In this document: positions 1-8,040 of the stretch, piece by piece | Numbering within the stretch: the stretch's first letter is position 1 | How the letters are laid out: each line of letters begins with the position of its first letter | Origin: Halioglobus sp. | GTDB taxonomy: Bacteria > Pseudomonadota > Gammaproteobacteria > Pseudomonadales > Halieaceae | Reading direction: 5' to 3' | NCBI GenBank assembly: GCA_028825045.1 | Contig: JAPKAY010000014.1 | Coordinates: forward strand, 1-64,000 | DNA: 64,000 nt | The notes under the pieces: generated by a model | Databases searched by the model: none | What the model was told of the DNA's origin: nothing | The model's input: only the letters and a program-made list of their open reading frames with translations | Translations under genes and position numbers: made by a program

Positions 1-224
1 AGGCGGTAGCGCCACAGCGTCCACGGTAGGGCGATAAAAAGCGGTACGATAACGATAGCCATTACCATCACGATGAAAATAAGATGATCGCGCAGTGCCT
101 CGGCGATCGGTCCGGCGGGGTTGATAAAGCCATTGCTAGCCGTGGCGGCGACGCTGAACATCAGCAATAGCAATCCGCCGCTGCTATACACGAGTATTTT
201 GGGCAGTTCTTGATGTCGTCGCAT
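1..224 (-). CDS. cyoA: Cytochrome bo-type ubiquinol oxidase subunit II, N-terminal part (cut by window edge)
   Basis: Reading the minus strand from an ATG at 224 gives an uninterrupted frame to the window edge (about 74 codons). It starts MRRHQELPKILVYSSGG, has a hydrophobic segment, then the stretch INPAGPIAEALRDHLIF, a second hydrophobic segment and WTLWRYR. This order (a lipoprotein/TM-like start, an 'NPxGPIA' motif, a second TM helix ending in W-x-x-R-Y-R) is characteristic of the N-terminus of quinol oxidase subunit II. Subunit II anchors the CuA-less periplasmic domain of the proton-pumping terminal oxidase in the inner membrane. The call rests on about 70 residues, so a related cytochrome c oxidase subunit II is possible. 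No strong ribosome-binding site is visible before the ATG. The remainder of the gene and the expected cyoB/C/D partners lie outside the window. Confidence 0.68.
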   Translation of the reverse strand, partial: MRRHQELPKILVYSSGGLLLLMFSVAATASNGFINPAGPIAEALRDHLIFIVMVMAIVIVPLFIALPWTLWRYR

Positions 225-863
225 GGGTACCACATGTTCTATTATATTATATTGTCCGGACCCGTCATGCATGAAGACTCCGCTCGAGGTGCCCGCTTAT
301 GGACTGCATTGCTATGGGGTTATTTTTGGTCCCCCCAATAATGACAAACTTAGCTTCGAAGTTATAGTTATTTTGTAATTTGGGGCAATACAATGCGTAC
401 ACCGTCACTAAACGTCACCGGCTATAGCTCCGAATCCCTAAATGCGAGCAATACTTTATAGGCGCGCCTGATGCCGATAGGAATGTGCCAAGAATGAGCT
501 CTTTCCACAGCCCATAGCTGTAGGTCATTGTGAGGGTATCAAGCGGGGCATTGAGCGTATAAAAAAGCCACTGTCATTACACATGATTGAAATATGCTAG
601 CGTTAGTGGCCGCGCACAAATACTGCAGGGCTTCCCACCCAACTACCGACATACTGCGTACCTCGGTCTTTTGGCTCCTACCGAGCTTCGCGAACAGTTG
701 GCCGGGCTGCGGGAGCTCAACCTATCTAACCATTTTGTCTAGAATTTGAACCGGTTGGTCTTGCAATTTCATTCTAATTACATAATATATGCCATAATAT
801 TGTAGCATGACTTGTGCCATTAACTAGACCGTCACTTCTCATTAGCTAGTAGGTGAAGCCATC
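225..863. other. Intergenic region without a recognised gene
   Basis: About 640 bases between the divergent cyoA-like and TonB-receptor genes. No frame with a credible start, ribosome-binding site and coding character was found. The stretch from about 770 to 820 is AT-rich and contains TATGCCATAATAT, close to the receptor start; it shares a TGCCAT/ATGGCA half-site with the inverted repeat upstream of the TetR gene at 7071-7676. The receptor's own ribosome-binding site (AGGTGA, 7 bases before the ATG) closes the region. Confidence 0.5.
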
Positions 864-3083
864 ATGACGTGTATGACGAAACCAGTTTCTGCAGCCATCG
901 CTCTGGTCCTGTGCAATTCTGTGGCATTTTCTCAAACGACAACACTGGAAGAAGTGGTCGTTACCGCCACCAAACGCGCAGCAAGCCTGCAAGATATCCC
1001 CATCACGGTAAACGCCATTTCTGAGAAGACTATCCGGGAGGCAGGCATTACGGACATCGTTGATGTTGCAGCGCTGGTACCCGCACTGACCGTCAGCACC
1101 AATATCAATCCTTTCGCCTCGGCGCTCAGAATTCGTGGATTTGGCACCAGTCAAAACGACCCTTCGCTGGAAGCCTCAGTCGCTTTCCTCGTCGATGGTG
1201 TCTATATGGGTCGCTCTGGCCTGGGCATGTCCGATCTCACCGACATCGAACGCATCGAAGTACTACAAGGCCCCCAGGGAACCCTGTACGGCAAGAACAG
1301 CAATGCCGGTGTGATCAGTGTGATCACAAAAAACCCTAACATGGAAGAGACCGAGGGCTACGTTGAGACGTCCTTTGGGGATTACTCGATGCAGAAATAC
1401 GTGGGCTCTGTGACCGGACCGATTACAGACACCCTGGGCTACCTGGTTGCAGGCAGCTGGCACGAACACGATGGTTGGCTGAAGAGCAATACCGGTGATG
1501 ACCTCAATGCTGCCCAGGATTGGAATGCCCGCGGCAAAATCCGCTGGCAGCCCACAGACTTACTGAGCATTCAACTGACTGCCAGCCACGTCGACCGCGA
1601 TACCAGCTGTTGTGCAGCAGACGCCACGCAGACCTCCGCAGTCACTGATCAATTGATCGCACAGGGGCTACCTGTTCCCAAGAACGATGCGTTTAATTAC
1701 AAAAACAATGTTGATGTGGATTCCAATTTCGATCTCAAATCCGACGCAGCCAATATCAAAATGGACTACGAGCTGGATTCCGCAACACTCACCTCTCTTA
1801 CGTCCTGGAATGACTATGATTACAAAACCTCAACGGATGCAGACCGATCTGAACTTGCCATACTTGCCCTGGTGGACGACAAGTACACCGGTGAACTGTG
1901 GACACAGGAACTGCGCCTGACCAGCGATATAGACGGACCATTGCAGTACATACTGGGTGGATTCTACGCAAACGAAAAACTGACGCGAGGCGGAACTGGC
2001 GAAGGTGTTGCCAAAATTGGCGATGACATCATTGCAGTGGGCGGCGCTTCAACAGGACTAGGGCCAGGCTTTGGTGTTCTCGTGCAGCCCGGCGACACCG
2101 TTTTTATTGATAACAGTTGGAAAACTGAGTCCTATGCGATCTTTGGGCAATCAACTTATAATTTTTCCGAACGCTGGGCGGCAACCCTTGGGCTTCGGTA
2201 TACCAACGAAGACAAAGAAGCCAGCCTCTTCGCTGAGCCCGTTTCCACCGCCGCAGCAGCGGCGACGGGCGCAGCACTGGTTCAGCTTGCCTTTGCACCT
2301 GTTGATGACAGTTTTCACCGAAACTCAGACGGGTTTACCTGGTTGGCCAACCTCACCTTTTTCATGACTGACGAAATTATGATGTTTACCTCCGTATCCA
2401 CCGGATCAAAGTCTGGCGGATTTAACGGCGTCGCCGGTGAAGGTGCGCCAAGAGAATTTGACGACGAAGATACCACCAACTATGAACTGGGCATCAAGTC
2501 ACAGCTACTGGACAACCGCCTGCAAATCAACGGCAGCATCTTTTACACAAAATTCAAGGAGCTACAATTTCTTGCACAGCAGCCTGCTGGCGTTGGCACC
2601 TTTGTTAGTAATGCCGCGGAGGGCACGAGCGCGGGTGTCGACTTGAATTTCTCTGCAGCACCCTGGGACTTTCTGATGCTGAGTGGCGGCCTGCAATATC
2701 TGGACGCACAATACGGTTCCGGTGAGTTGGATGATCAGGGCTTTGATGTACCCTACGCGCCCCACTGGAGTGGCAATTTCGCCGCAACTTTAATGCTCCC
2801 TGTCGCGAAGGGCGTGAGCTATCTACGCGGTGACTACAGCTATATGAGCGATCACTTCACCAATCCGACTTACCAGGTTTCCAGTGCAGAACAGGATAAA
2901 ACTCGGGTGAATGTTCGACTCGGCTGGCGCAATGAGAATTGGGATGGAGCCCTGTGGGTGAAAAATGCCACGGATAATGCGTACTCGTCATTGGCCGCTG
3001 CACCGATCGCTTATTCAGGCACACAGGCGCAATTTTTGGCAGCACCACGCACCTATGGCGTGACAGTGAGATATACTTTTTGA
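864..3083 (+). CDS. TonB-dependent outer-membrane receptor
   Basis: A 739-residue outer-membrane beta-barrel receptor that would import a scarce substrate using TonB-ExbBD energy. A signal peptide ends at ...SVAFS-Q, followed by the TonB-box-like stretch LEEVVVTATKR. The plug domain shows LRIRGFGT, FLVDGVYMGR and the plug motif IERIEVLQGPQGTLYGKN. The C-terminus is the usual aromatic-ended last strand (VTVRYTF). Length and layout fit the FecA/CirA-like 'TonB-dependent receptor' class that is expanded in marine gammaproteobacteria for organic substrates rather than iron. The ATG at 864 is chosen because AGGTGA lies 7 bases upstream. The neighbouring GST/monooxygenase/sulfatase genes are on the opposite strand and converge on it. 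The substrate cannot be read from the sequence. Confidence 0.95.
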   Translation: MTCMTKPVSAAIALVLCNSVAFSQTTTLEEVVVTATKRAASLQDIPITVNAISEKTIREAGITDIVDVAALVPALTVSTNINPFASALRIRGFGTSQNDPSLEASVAFLVDGVYMGRSGLGMSDLTDIERIEVLQGPQGTLYGKNSNAGVISVITKNPNMEETEGYVETSFGDYSMQKYVGSVTGPITDTLGYLVAGSWHEHDGWLKSNTGDDLNAAQDWNARGKIRWQPTDLLSIQLTASHVDRDTSCCAADATQTSAVTDQLIAQGLPVPKNDAFNYKNNVDVDSNFDLKSDAANIKMDYELDSATLTSLTSWNDYDYKTSTDADRSELAILALVDDKYTGELWTQELRLTSDIDGPLQYILGGFYANEKLTRGGTGEGVAKIGDDIIAVGGASTGLGPGFGVLVQPGDTVFIDNSWKTESYAIFGQSTYNFSERWAATLGLRYTNEDKEASLFAEPVSTAAAAATGAALVQLAFAPVDDSFHRNSDGFTWLANLTFFMTDEIMMFTSVSTGSKSGGFNGVAGEGAPREFDDEDTTNYELGIKSQLLDNRLQINGSIFYTKFKELQFLAQQPAGVGTFVSNAAEGTSAGVDLNFSAAPWDFLMLSGGLQYLDAQYGSGELDDQGFDVPYAPHWSGNFAATLMLPVAKGVSYLRGDYSYMSDHFTNPTYQVSSAEQDKTRVNVRLGWRNENWDGALWVKNATDNAYSSLAAAPIAYSGTQAQFLAAPRTYGVTVRYTF

Positions 3084-3160
3084 GTGCTTGGCGCCGATCC
3101 AGGAACGTTGGTTATCCCTACTCACGCCGACTCCAAATTTCTCACCTTAACGTTGCAACC

Positions 3161-4276
3161 CTACAACCAAACTTCCAGATTATCTATCTGACCCAACTGC
3201 TGATCCAGCCGGATGGTTAGTATCTCCGCTAGCCCACAGCGTTCCAGCATCGCCTCCACCGCGGCCTTATCAGCACTGCCAAGTTTATCGTAAACCGCCT
3301 GTACGCGCTGCAATAAATAGAACCGATAGGGTTGCGCTATTGCCGTCAACGTTTGGCCGCGTACAGAAAACTCGCCCATCCCGAGCATACGTTCCGCCGC
3401 CACGCCTGACTCAGGCTGATTCTTCGCCAGCCATCCATTGATGCAAGTGGCAGCAGCACGCGTCTCAGGCACCAGATCTTCAGACAGTACACGCAGTACT
3501 GCGATTAGTGTTTCGGGTATTTCATCATCGGGCAAGAAATCGGAGCCGGCGTTAAAGAATTCTGGAGCATCCTGATCCGCGCGATTCATGCGTTCCACCC
3601 AACGGTGAACTCTCACAGCCTGTTGCTGCATGATACGAAGTGGCGCAGGATCTCTTCCCAGGTGAGCATACATTGGTGCCAGCAAACCAAAATCGCCGAT
3701 ACAAGGCTTCCAGCCCAATAGATAAGGCACGGTCTCCAGGTGTGCATTCAAGGCCGATAAATATTCCAGATAGAGCGCTTCGACCAGTTCGATGGCTTCA
3801 TCCGTCACACCAAAAATACCGGCGGCATGACGCATCCTGTCCATCATTTTTTCAGTCTTTTCTTCACGTGCCGGTAAATCGCGCTGGGAGTGGAAAAAAT
3901 GATACCGCACGAAATCCAGATTTTCCTCAGGATAGTTCCAGCGGTAGTGCATTGCGGGACGCAACAGTCCATCGGTGCCGATTACATCAAACAATGCGCT
4001 GACAATCTGTTGCCGCGCAGTACGTGGCTGGCAGGGACGGCCACTTTGCGCCTCGAAATGCTCGATGATCGCGGCGCCGTCACGGATAACCTCACCCCCT
4101 GGCGTTAGCAGAGTGGGTATGGTGGGCAATTTACCCTTGGGCAGAATATCGGCCTTGAAGCTCTCATGCCCTGTGGACAGTTCCCGAAATGCAATGCCGT
4201 TGTTAATCAAGTAGGCGCGCGCACGACCGGAGTACAGGGAATGCGTAATAGCGTAAAGCGTATGTAATTCAGACAT
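3161..4276 (-). CDS. Glutathione S-transferase-like protein, extended C-terminus
   Basis: A 371-residue cytosolic protein. Residues ~5-80 form a thioredoxin-like GST N-terminal domain: LYAITHSLYSGRARAYL, the cis-proline region KLPTIPTLLTPGGEVIRDGAAIIEHFE, with a Ser-Leu-Tyr-Ser type active-site region in place of a Cys. A mostly helical GST-C-like domain follows (~110-240). The protein then continues about 130 residues beyond a normal 200-240-residue GST, so the C-terminal part is an extra helical domain of unknown role. It is probably the last gene of a minus-strand group with the ABM protein, the 206-aa protein and the sulfatase, all spaced closely. A role in conjugation or isomerisation of an aromatic or alicyclic compound is inferred from context only. 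GAGG lies 12 bases before the ATG. Confidence 0.82.
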   Translation of the reverse strand: MSELHTLYAITHSLYSGRARAYLINNGIAFRELSTGHESFKADILPKGKLPTIPTLLTPGGEVIRDGAAIIEHFEAQSGRPCQPRTARQQIVSALFDVIGTDGLLRPAMHYRWNYPEENLDFVRYHFFHSQRDLPAREEKTEKMMDRMRHAAGIFGVTDEAIELVEALYLEYLSALNAHLETVPYLLGWKPCIGDFGLLAPMYAHLGRDPAPLRIMQQQAVRVHRWVERMNRADQDAPEFFNAGSDFLPDDEIPETLIAVLRVLSEDLVPETRAAATCINGWLAKNQPESGVAAERMLGMGEFSVRGQTLTAIAQPYRFYLLQRVQAVYDKLGSADKAAVEAMLERCGLAEILTIRLDQQLGQIDNLEVWL

Positions 4277-4355
4277 CGGGTGCTATTTCCTCAGGTCTAA
4301 TTGCAACGGTCAAAAAATACCTATCTAACTCACTTGAGCTTCAGCTCGCTTCAGT

Positions 4356-4646
4356 TTAAACCGTATCCAACACTTCCACTTCCGGCGCCGCAGCGACCAA
4401 CGGGGCCAACACCTTGTTGGCCTCATGAAAGTGCGCTGATTTACCGTGCGCCTCCAGGTCTGCCTCACTGTGGTATTGCTCCAGTACTTTATAAACTTGG
4501 GAATCCGTCTTGCTGCGATGCAAGATATAGAAGATGTTGCCGGGCTCGTTGGCGCGCACCTGCTCAGCCAGCGCCAGGAAAGCCTGTTCGAATTCAGCGT
4601 TGCTGCCTTCGGCAATGGTAATTGTTGCTACTACTCCGATAGTCAT
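4356..4646 (-). CDS. ABM-fold (YgiN-like) monooxygenase
   Basis: About 96 residues, the normal length for the antibiotic-biosynthesis-monooxygenase / YgiN dimeric ferredoxin-like fold. Typical elements are an early strand (IGVVATITIAEG), the helix NAEFEQAFLALAEQVRANEPGN, the strand FYILHRSK, then VYKVLEQYHSEADLEAHGKSAHF, with the H-x-x-S-x-H-F end typical of the family. These cofactor-free or heme enzymes oxidise quinols or aromatic polyketides. A frame start at TTG 4652 exists, but the ATG at 4646 is preferred (GAGT about 9 bases upstream). It sits between the GST-like and 206-aa genes on the same strand, suggesting one transcript. The substrate is unknown. Confidence 0.85.
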   Translation of the reverse strand: MTIGVVATITIAEGSNAEFEQAFLALAEQVRANEPGNIFYILHRSKTDSQVYKVLEQYHSEADLEAHGKSAHFHEANKVLAPLVAAAPEVEVLDTV

Positions 4647-4684
4647 TATCAAATACTCTGTTGATTTATTGAAAGTGCCAAATG

Positions 4685-5305
4685 TTACGCCGGCTCAGGG
4701 AGCGTGACCGGCCCCTGAAAACTGCGCAGGTTTTTGCCGAACCAGAAAAAAGTGCGTGTTGGCGTGGGTAGCGACACCACCCAAGGGCGCGATAGTTCAA
4801 TTTTCTTGAGCGCAGAGTCGGGGGGCAGTACCAGTGACTGGTCCCTGAAATCATCGCCAACGAGCTCTACAAAGTCGCCCTCAGGTAAACTCATTACAGA
4901 CACGGTGCGACCCGCCTCAAAGCCAATCACGTGGGCCTTGTCGACCGAAATTTCCATTGGGCCACGAGGCACGGAGGCCGGAATCTGCTCCCGAGGGACG
5001 GCAACATTGATATACAAACGCCCATCGATAACCCGTTGCAACACGGGCTCGCCGGGCGAGCCCGGTGAATGCTGAAATGCGGCGCGATCCATCGAAGCAC
5101 GAGCAATGCCCACTTTCATCAGGGACTCCTCCAGTGCAAGTGCCTCAAAGTCGGCCATTTTTACAGGGGCCGCGCTCATCCAGACCCGGCCTGTGGTGGT
5201 GTCCATCACCTCCATGAATAGCTCGCGTCCACCTGAGACCACATAGCCCCCGTCCTGAAGGCCATCGAGCATTAGATGATCAAGATCGTTAGCCGCTTGA
5301 CTCAT
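4685..5305 (-). CDS. Unrecognised 206-aa protein, sulfatase-cluster
   Basis: I do not recognise a family. The 206-residue product has no signal peptide or membrane segment. It begins with an acidic segment (MSQAANDLDHLMLDGLQDGG) and reads as a mixed alpha/beta soluble protein with a Pro-rich middle (SPGSPGEPV) and a WVVSLPTPTRTFFWFGKN segment near the end. It lies 21 bases downstream of the sulfatase stop and 38 bases upstream of the ABM gene, all on the minus strand, so it is probably co-transcribed and related to the same substrate. The frame is open over 620 bases with an AGGGG-type site before the ATG, which supports a real gene. Confidence 0.7.
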   Translation of the reverse strand: MSQAANDLDHLMLDGLQDGGYVVSGGRELFMEVMDTTTGRVWMSAAPVKMADFEALALEESLMKVGIARASMDRAAFQHSPGSPGEPVLQRVIDGRLYINVAVPREQIPASVPRGPMEISVDKAHVIGFEAGRTVSVMSLPEGDFVELVGDDFRDQSLVLPPDSALKKIELSRPWVVSLPTPTRTFFWFGKNLRSFQGPVTLPEPA

Positions 5306-5326
5306 GCTCTGATACCCCTTTGCGAC

Positions 5327-6988
5327 CTAGTTAGGCCAATAAATATATTCATCACCGGGTTCAAAATACTCTACCAACGTTTTATCAACAGCAACGGGTA
5401 TCTCGGCAACGTAGGGATAAAGTGGTTTCCGCGCAGACGCCTCGTGAGCGTCCAGCAGGGCCTGCAGTTCGCTGAGTTTATCCGGGCGCGACTCGGCAAG
5501 GTTATTGTGCTCAACCGGGTCTTCCGCAAGGTTGTAAAGCCACGCCTTGTTCGGAAGTTTTGAAACCTGCAATTTCCAATCACCGTGACGCACCGCGCGG
5601 TAGTATCCACTCTGCCAGAACAGGGTTTCGCGCACCCAGTCTTCAGCGCCTTCACCCGTCGCCAGGGGAAGCAGGTCGAGACCATCGATAATCACATTCG
5701 GTGCTCTCGCAGCTTCCGCCGCTGCTGCCATAGTCGGCATTAAATCGATGTGCGCGACCGGCGTATCGACAGTAGTGCCTGCAGCGATCCGCGCTGGCCA
5801 CTTGACGAACATCGGCACCCGCAAGCCGCCCTCGAAATTAGTCAGCTTCCAGCCGCGATACGGCGCATTGACTTCAGGCAAGCCGATATAGCCCGCTCCG
5901 CCATTATCACTCGAAAAAATCACGATCGTATTTTCTGCCAGCCCCTGTTCCTCAAGCTCCGTCATAATACGACCGACACTGCGATCGAGCGCATGGATCA
6001 TCGCCGCATACACGCGCGCGCGATGTGGCTTGATATCTCCTACCGCGTCGTAATCTTCGCGAGTAGCCTGAAGGGGGGTGTGCGAACCCCAGTGTGCAAG
6101 ATAAAGAAAGAATGGCCTGTTTTTATTCGCCTGAATGAAGGCTATGGATTCGTCCGTCCAATAATCAGTGAGGTACCCACCGGGCTCGAAATAGTCTTCG
6201 ACTGCATTATTGAAAGATGCAGCAAAAACCATGCGCGCCCACAGGAATTTGTCGATGGGGTCGAAATCCAGTTTGGCATTGACTACATTGGAAGCATCTT
6301 CAGGCAGATAGAGTCCGCTGACCATCAACAAACTCTCCTCGAATCCCTGATCATTGGGTGCAAAGCCTCTTCCCCTGCCCAGGTGCCACTTGCCAATGTG
6401 CGCGGTGTGATAGCCCCTGTCCCTGAGCACCTCCGCTATGGTGATTTCTTCCGTCGGCAAGCCCTGTTCCTCGTATGGGAGGACAATCTCACTCCCGGCA
6501 TCACTGAACTCCGGCGGGGGTAGACCGTTATCCAGGCTGCTGGCGACCATGCCGACCATCGGACCCATGCCAGAAGGAGTGGGTGTAAATTCAAAGCCTG
6601 TGCGAGTGGGATAGCGGCCGGTCATAATCATGGCTCGCGACGGTGCACAGGTGGCGTTCCCTGCGTACGCCTGCCGGAACACCGCGCCCTCCTTCGCCAG
6701 CTGATCGATATTTGGGGTTTGCACAAGGCCGCCACCAAAAGTGGATATATCGTTGTAACCAAGATCGTCGGCCAGAATCAGGATGATATTAGGAGGCCGC
6801 TCACTCGCTATCTTCAAGGCCTCTGCGGGCCCCTGCTCCCAGGGTATTACCCGATTTGGGGCCACCGCATATTCGCGATCTGTTTTAAACTTGACCAGGG
6901 CCAGCATTAAGTCGACTCGACTGAACCAGGCCAGAGAAGCAATAGCCAGGACAATCAAAAAAATGATGACAAAGGGTTTTTTCGACAT
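5327..6988 (-). CDS. Membrane-anchored sulfatase (arylsulfatase family)
   Basis: A 553-residue type I sulfatase that hydrolyses sulfate esters in the periplasm after conversion of its active-site cysteine to formylglycine. Visible elements: an N-terminal signal anchor (~5-30), the metal-binding start NIILILADDLGYND (D74, D75), the sulfatase signature CAPSRAMIMTGRYPTRTG with C114 as the formylglycine precursor, HIGKWHLG, the HWGSHTPLQ region and the second metal site SSDNGG. The C-terminal subdomain carries WKLQVSK...LYNLAEDP, typical of the family. It is probably the first gene of a minus-strand group with the 206-aa, ABM and GST-like genes. No anaerobic sulfatase-maturating enzyme is in the window. 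The substrate could be an aryl, steroid or glycan sulfate. Confidence 0.93.
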   Translation of the reverse strand: MSKKPFVIIFLIVLAIASLAWFSRVDLMLALVKFKTDREYAVAPNRVIPWEQGPAEALKIASERPPNIILILADDLGYNDISTFGGGLVQTPNIDQLAKEGAVFRQAYAGNATCAPSRAMIMTGRYPTRTGFEFTPTPSGMGPMVGMVASSLDNGLPPPEFSDAGSEIVLPYEEQGLPTEEITIAEVLRDRGYHTAHIGKWHLGRGRGFAPNDQGFEESLLMVSGLYLPEDASNVVNAKLDFDPIDKFLWARMVFAASFNNAVEDYFEPGGYLTDYWTDESIAFIQANKNRPFFLYLAHWGSHTPLQATREDYDAVGDIKPHRARVYAAMIHALDRSVGRIMTELEEQGLAENTIVIFSSDNGGAGYIGLPEVNAPYRGWKLTNFEGGLRVPMFVKWPARIAAGTTVDTPVAHIDLMPTMAAAAEAARAPNVIIDGLDLLPLATGEGAEDWVRETLFWQSGYYRAVRHGDWKLQVSKLPNKAWLYNLAEDPVEHNNLAESRPDKLSELQALLDAHEASARKPLYPYVAEIPVAVDKTLVEYFEPGDEYIYWPN

Positions 6989-7070
6989 GATATCTACCCG
7001 AATAGGTTTTCTCAGATTTTGCCTACACGCGCCAGTCCTATAACAGGAGCGGCGACGCCTCTATAAAAAC

Positions 7071-7676
7071 TCAGCCCGCGTCGGCCGCCAATAAGTTATG
7101 GATGATGCCAACGACGATTTCAATGGCGTGCTTCTTGCTCTGACCCTGGTGCTCCCGGAGTCGGTGCCACATCTCAAATGAAGCCACTCCATCCACCGCT
7201 TCGCGCTGGTCACGCGACAGCGACTTGAGTTCCGGAAGCCAGTCATCGAGATCTTTACGTAACCCTCGCTGGTAACGCGCATAGTTTTTACGCAGGACTT
7301 CATAACGCCATCTCTGCGCCGCGGTGGAAAGAATAATACTCGTTTGGTTTTCGTAACCGTCCGCGTGCCGTTCTATGGCATGTACCAACCTTTCCTGGAG
7401 TGTGCCATCACGGTCCCCACCAATAAACAGGGCCTCAGTAGCTTCCCGGCCATAGTCGTCTACCGCAGAAAACAGGGCTTCCATATCTGGAAAATGCCGG
7501 AAGAAAGAGCGGATACCCACTTCAGCTCGGTCAGAAATCAGCTGTGCTGTGGGCACCAGCGTTCCCTCGGCGATCAGTTTCAGGCTTGCTTCGATAATCG
7601 CCTGCCGGCTGCGTTCAGTACGCAATCGGCGGCCATCGGGCACAGCGGCGGTTTCATTTTCAGCGGAATTACTCAC
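7071..7676 (-). CDS. TetR-family transcriptional regulator
   Basis: A 201-residue repressor-type protein. The N-terminal helix-turn-helix runs over ~20-70 (RRLRTERSRQAIIEASLKLI...ISDRAEVGIRSFFRHFPDMEALF), followed by a helical ligand/dimer domain. The start is GTG at 7676 because an in-frame ATG is absent and GAGG lies 7 bases upstream; the ATG seen nearby is in another frame and hits a stop at once. It ends 82 bases upstream of the sulfatase gene and diverges from the TonB receptor beginning near 8041, so both are candidate targets. An inverted repeat TGGCAT-N5-ATGCCA lies 76-92 bases upstream of its start and may be its operator. Confidence 0.9.
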   Translation of the reverse strand: MSNSAENETAAVPDGRRLRTERSRQAIIEASLKLIAEGTLVPTAQLISDRAEVGIRSFFRHFPDMEALFSAVDDYGREATEALFIGGDRDGTLQERLVHAIERHADGYENQTSIILSTAAQRWRYEVLRKNYARYQRGLRKDLDDWLPELKSLSRDQREAVDGVASFEMWHRLREHQGQSKKHAIEIVVGIIHNLLAADAG

Positions 7677-8040
7677 TCATTTTCCTCTAGGCTTACGAAT
7701 TTGTAAGCGCACCACACCGTATCACAGGGACCCGTGCGCCTATACATGTTATGGCATTATTTATGCCACTATTTACAGGAAACGTAACGAATGCCTCCAA
7801 CTAGCGGCGCTTCAGCCGATCCTTATATCTGAAATAGCACTCGCGCCGCTCATGAGAACGCCTTTCTCAGTAAAATAAAATTCCCTATACCATCCAGAGC
7901 CACGAGATCAATGGAGCGTGTAGTTACTGGATCGAATAAGATGGTCTACAATACCTGAAGGCGGATTGAAGAATGGTCAGAATTCCTGGCGATAAAATGT
8001 TGCAGATTCTCCTAATAAGAAATACCAGGTAATTAACCAT
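7677..8040. other. Divergent promoter region (TetR / TonB receptor)
   Basis: About 360 non-coding bases between the divergent TetR and TonB-receptor genes. The only structure I can support is the TGGCAT/ATGCCA inverted repeat at 7752-7768. The rest is AT-rich without an open frame of coding character. Confidence 0.5.
7752..7768. promoter_or_regulatory. Inverted repeat, candidate TetR operator
   Basis: TGGCAT-TATTT-ATGCCA: 6-base arms with a 5-base spacer, a size and symmetry usual for TetR-family operators. It lies in the divergent region upstream of the TetR gene, where autoregulation is common. A related TATGCCATAATAT stretch is upstream of the receptor at 864. No experimental support. Confidence 0.4.

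Noticed and set aside
5750..6523. 257-codon plus-strand frame
   Set aside because: Antisense to the sulfatase, whose catalytic motifs are unambiguous.
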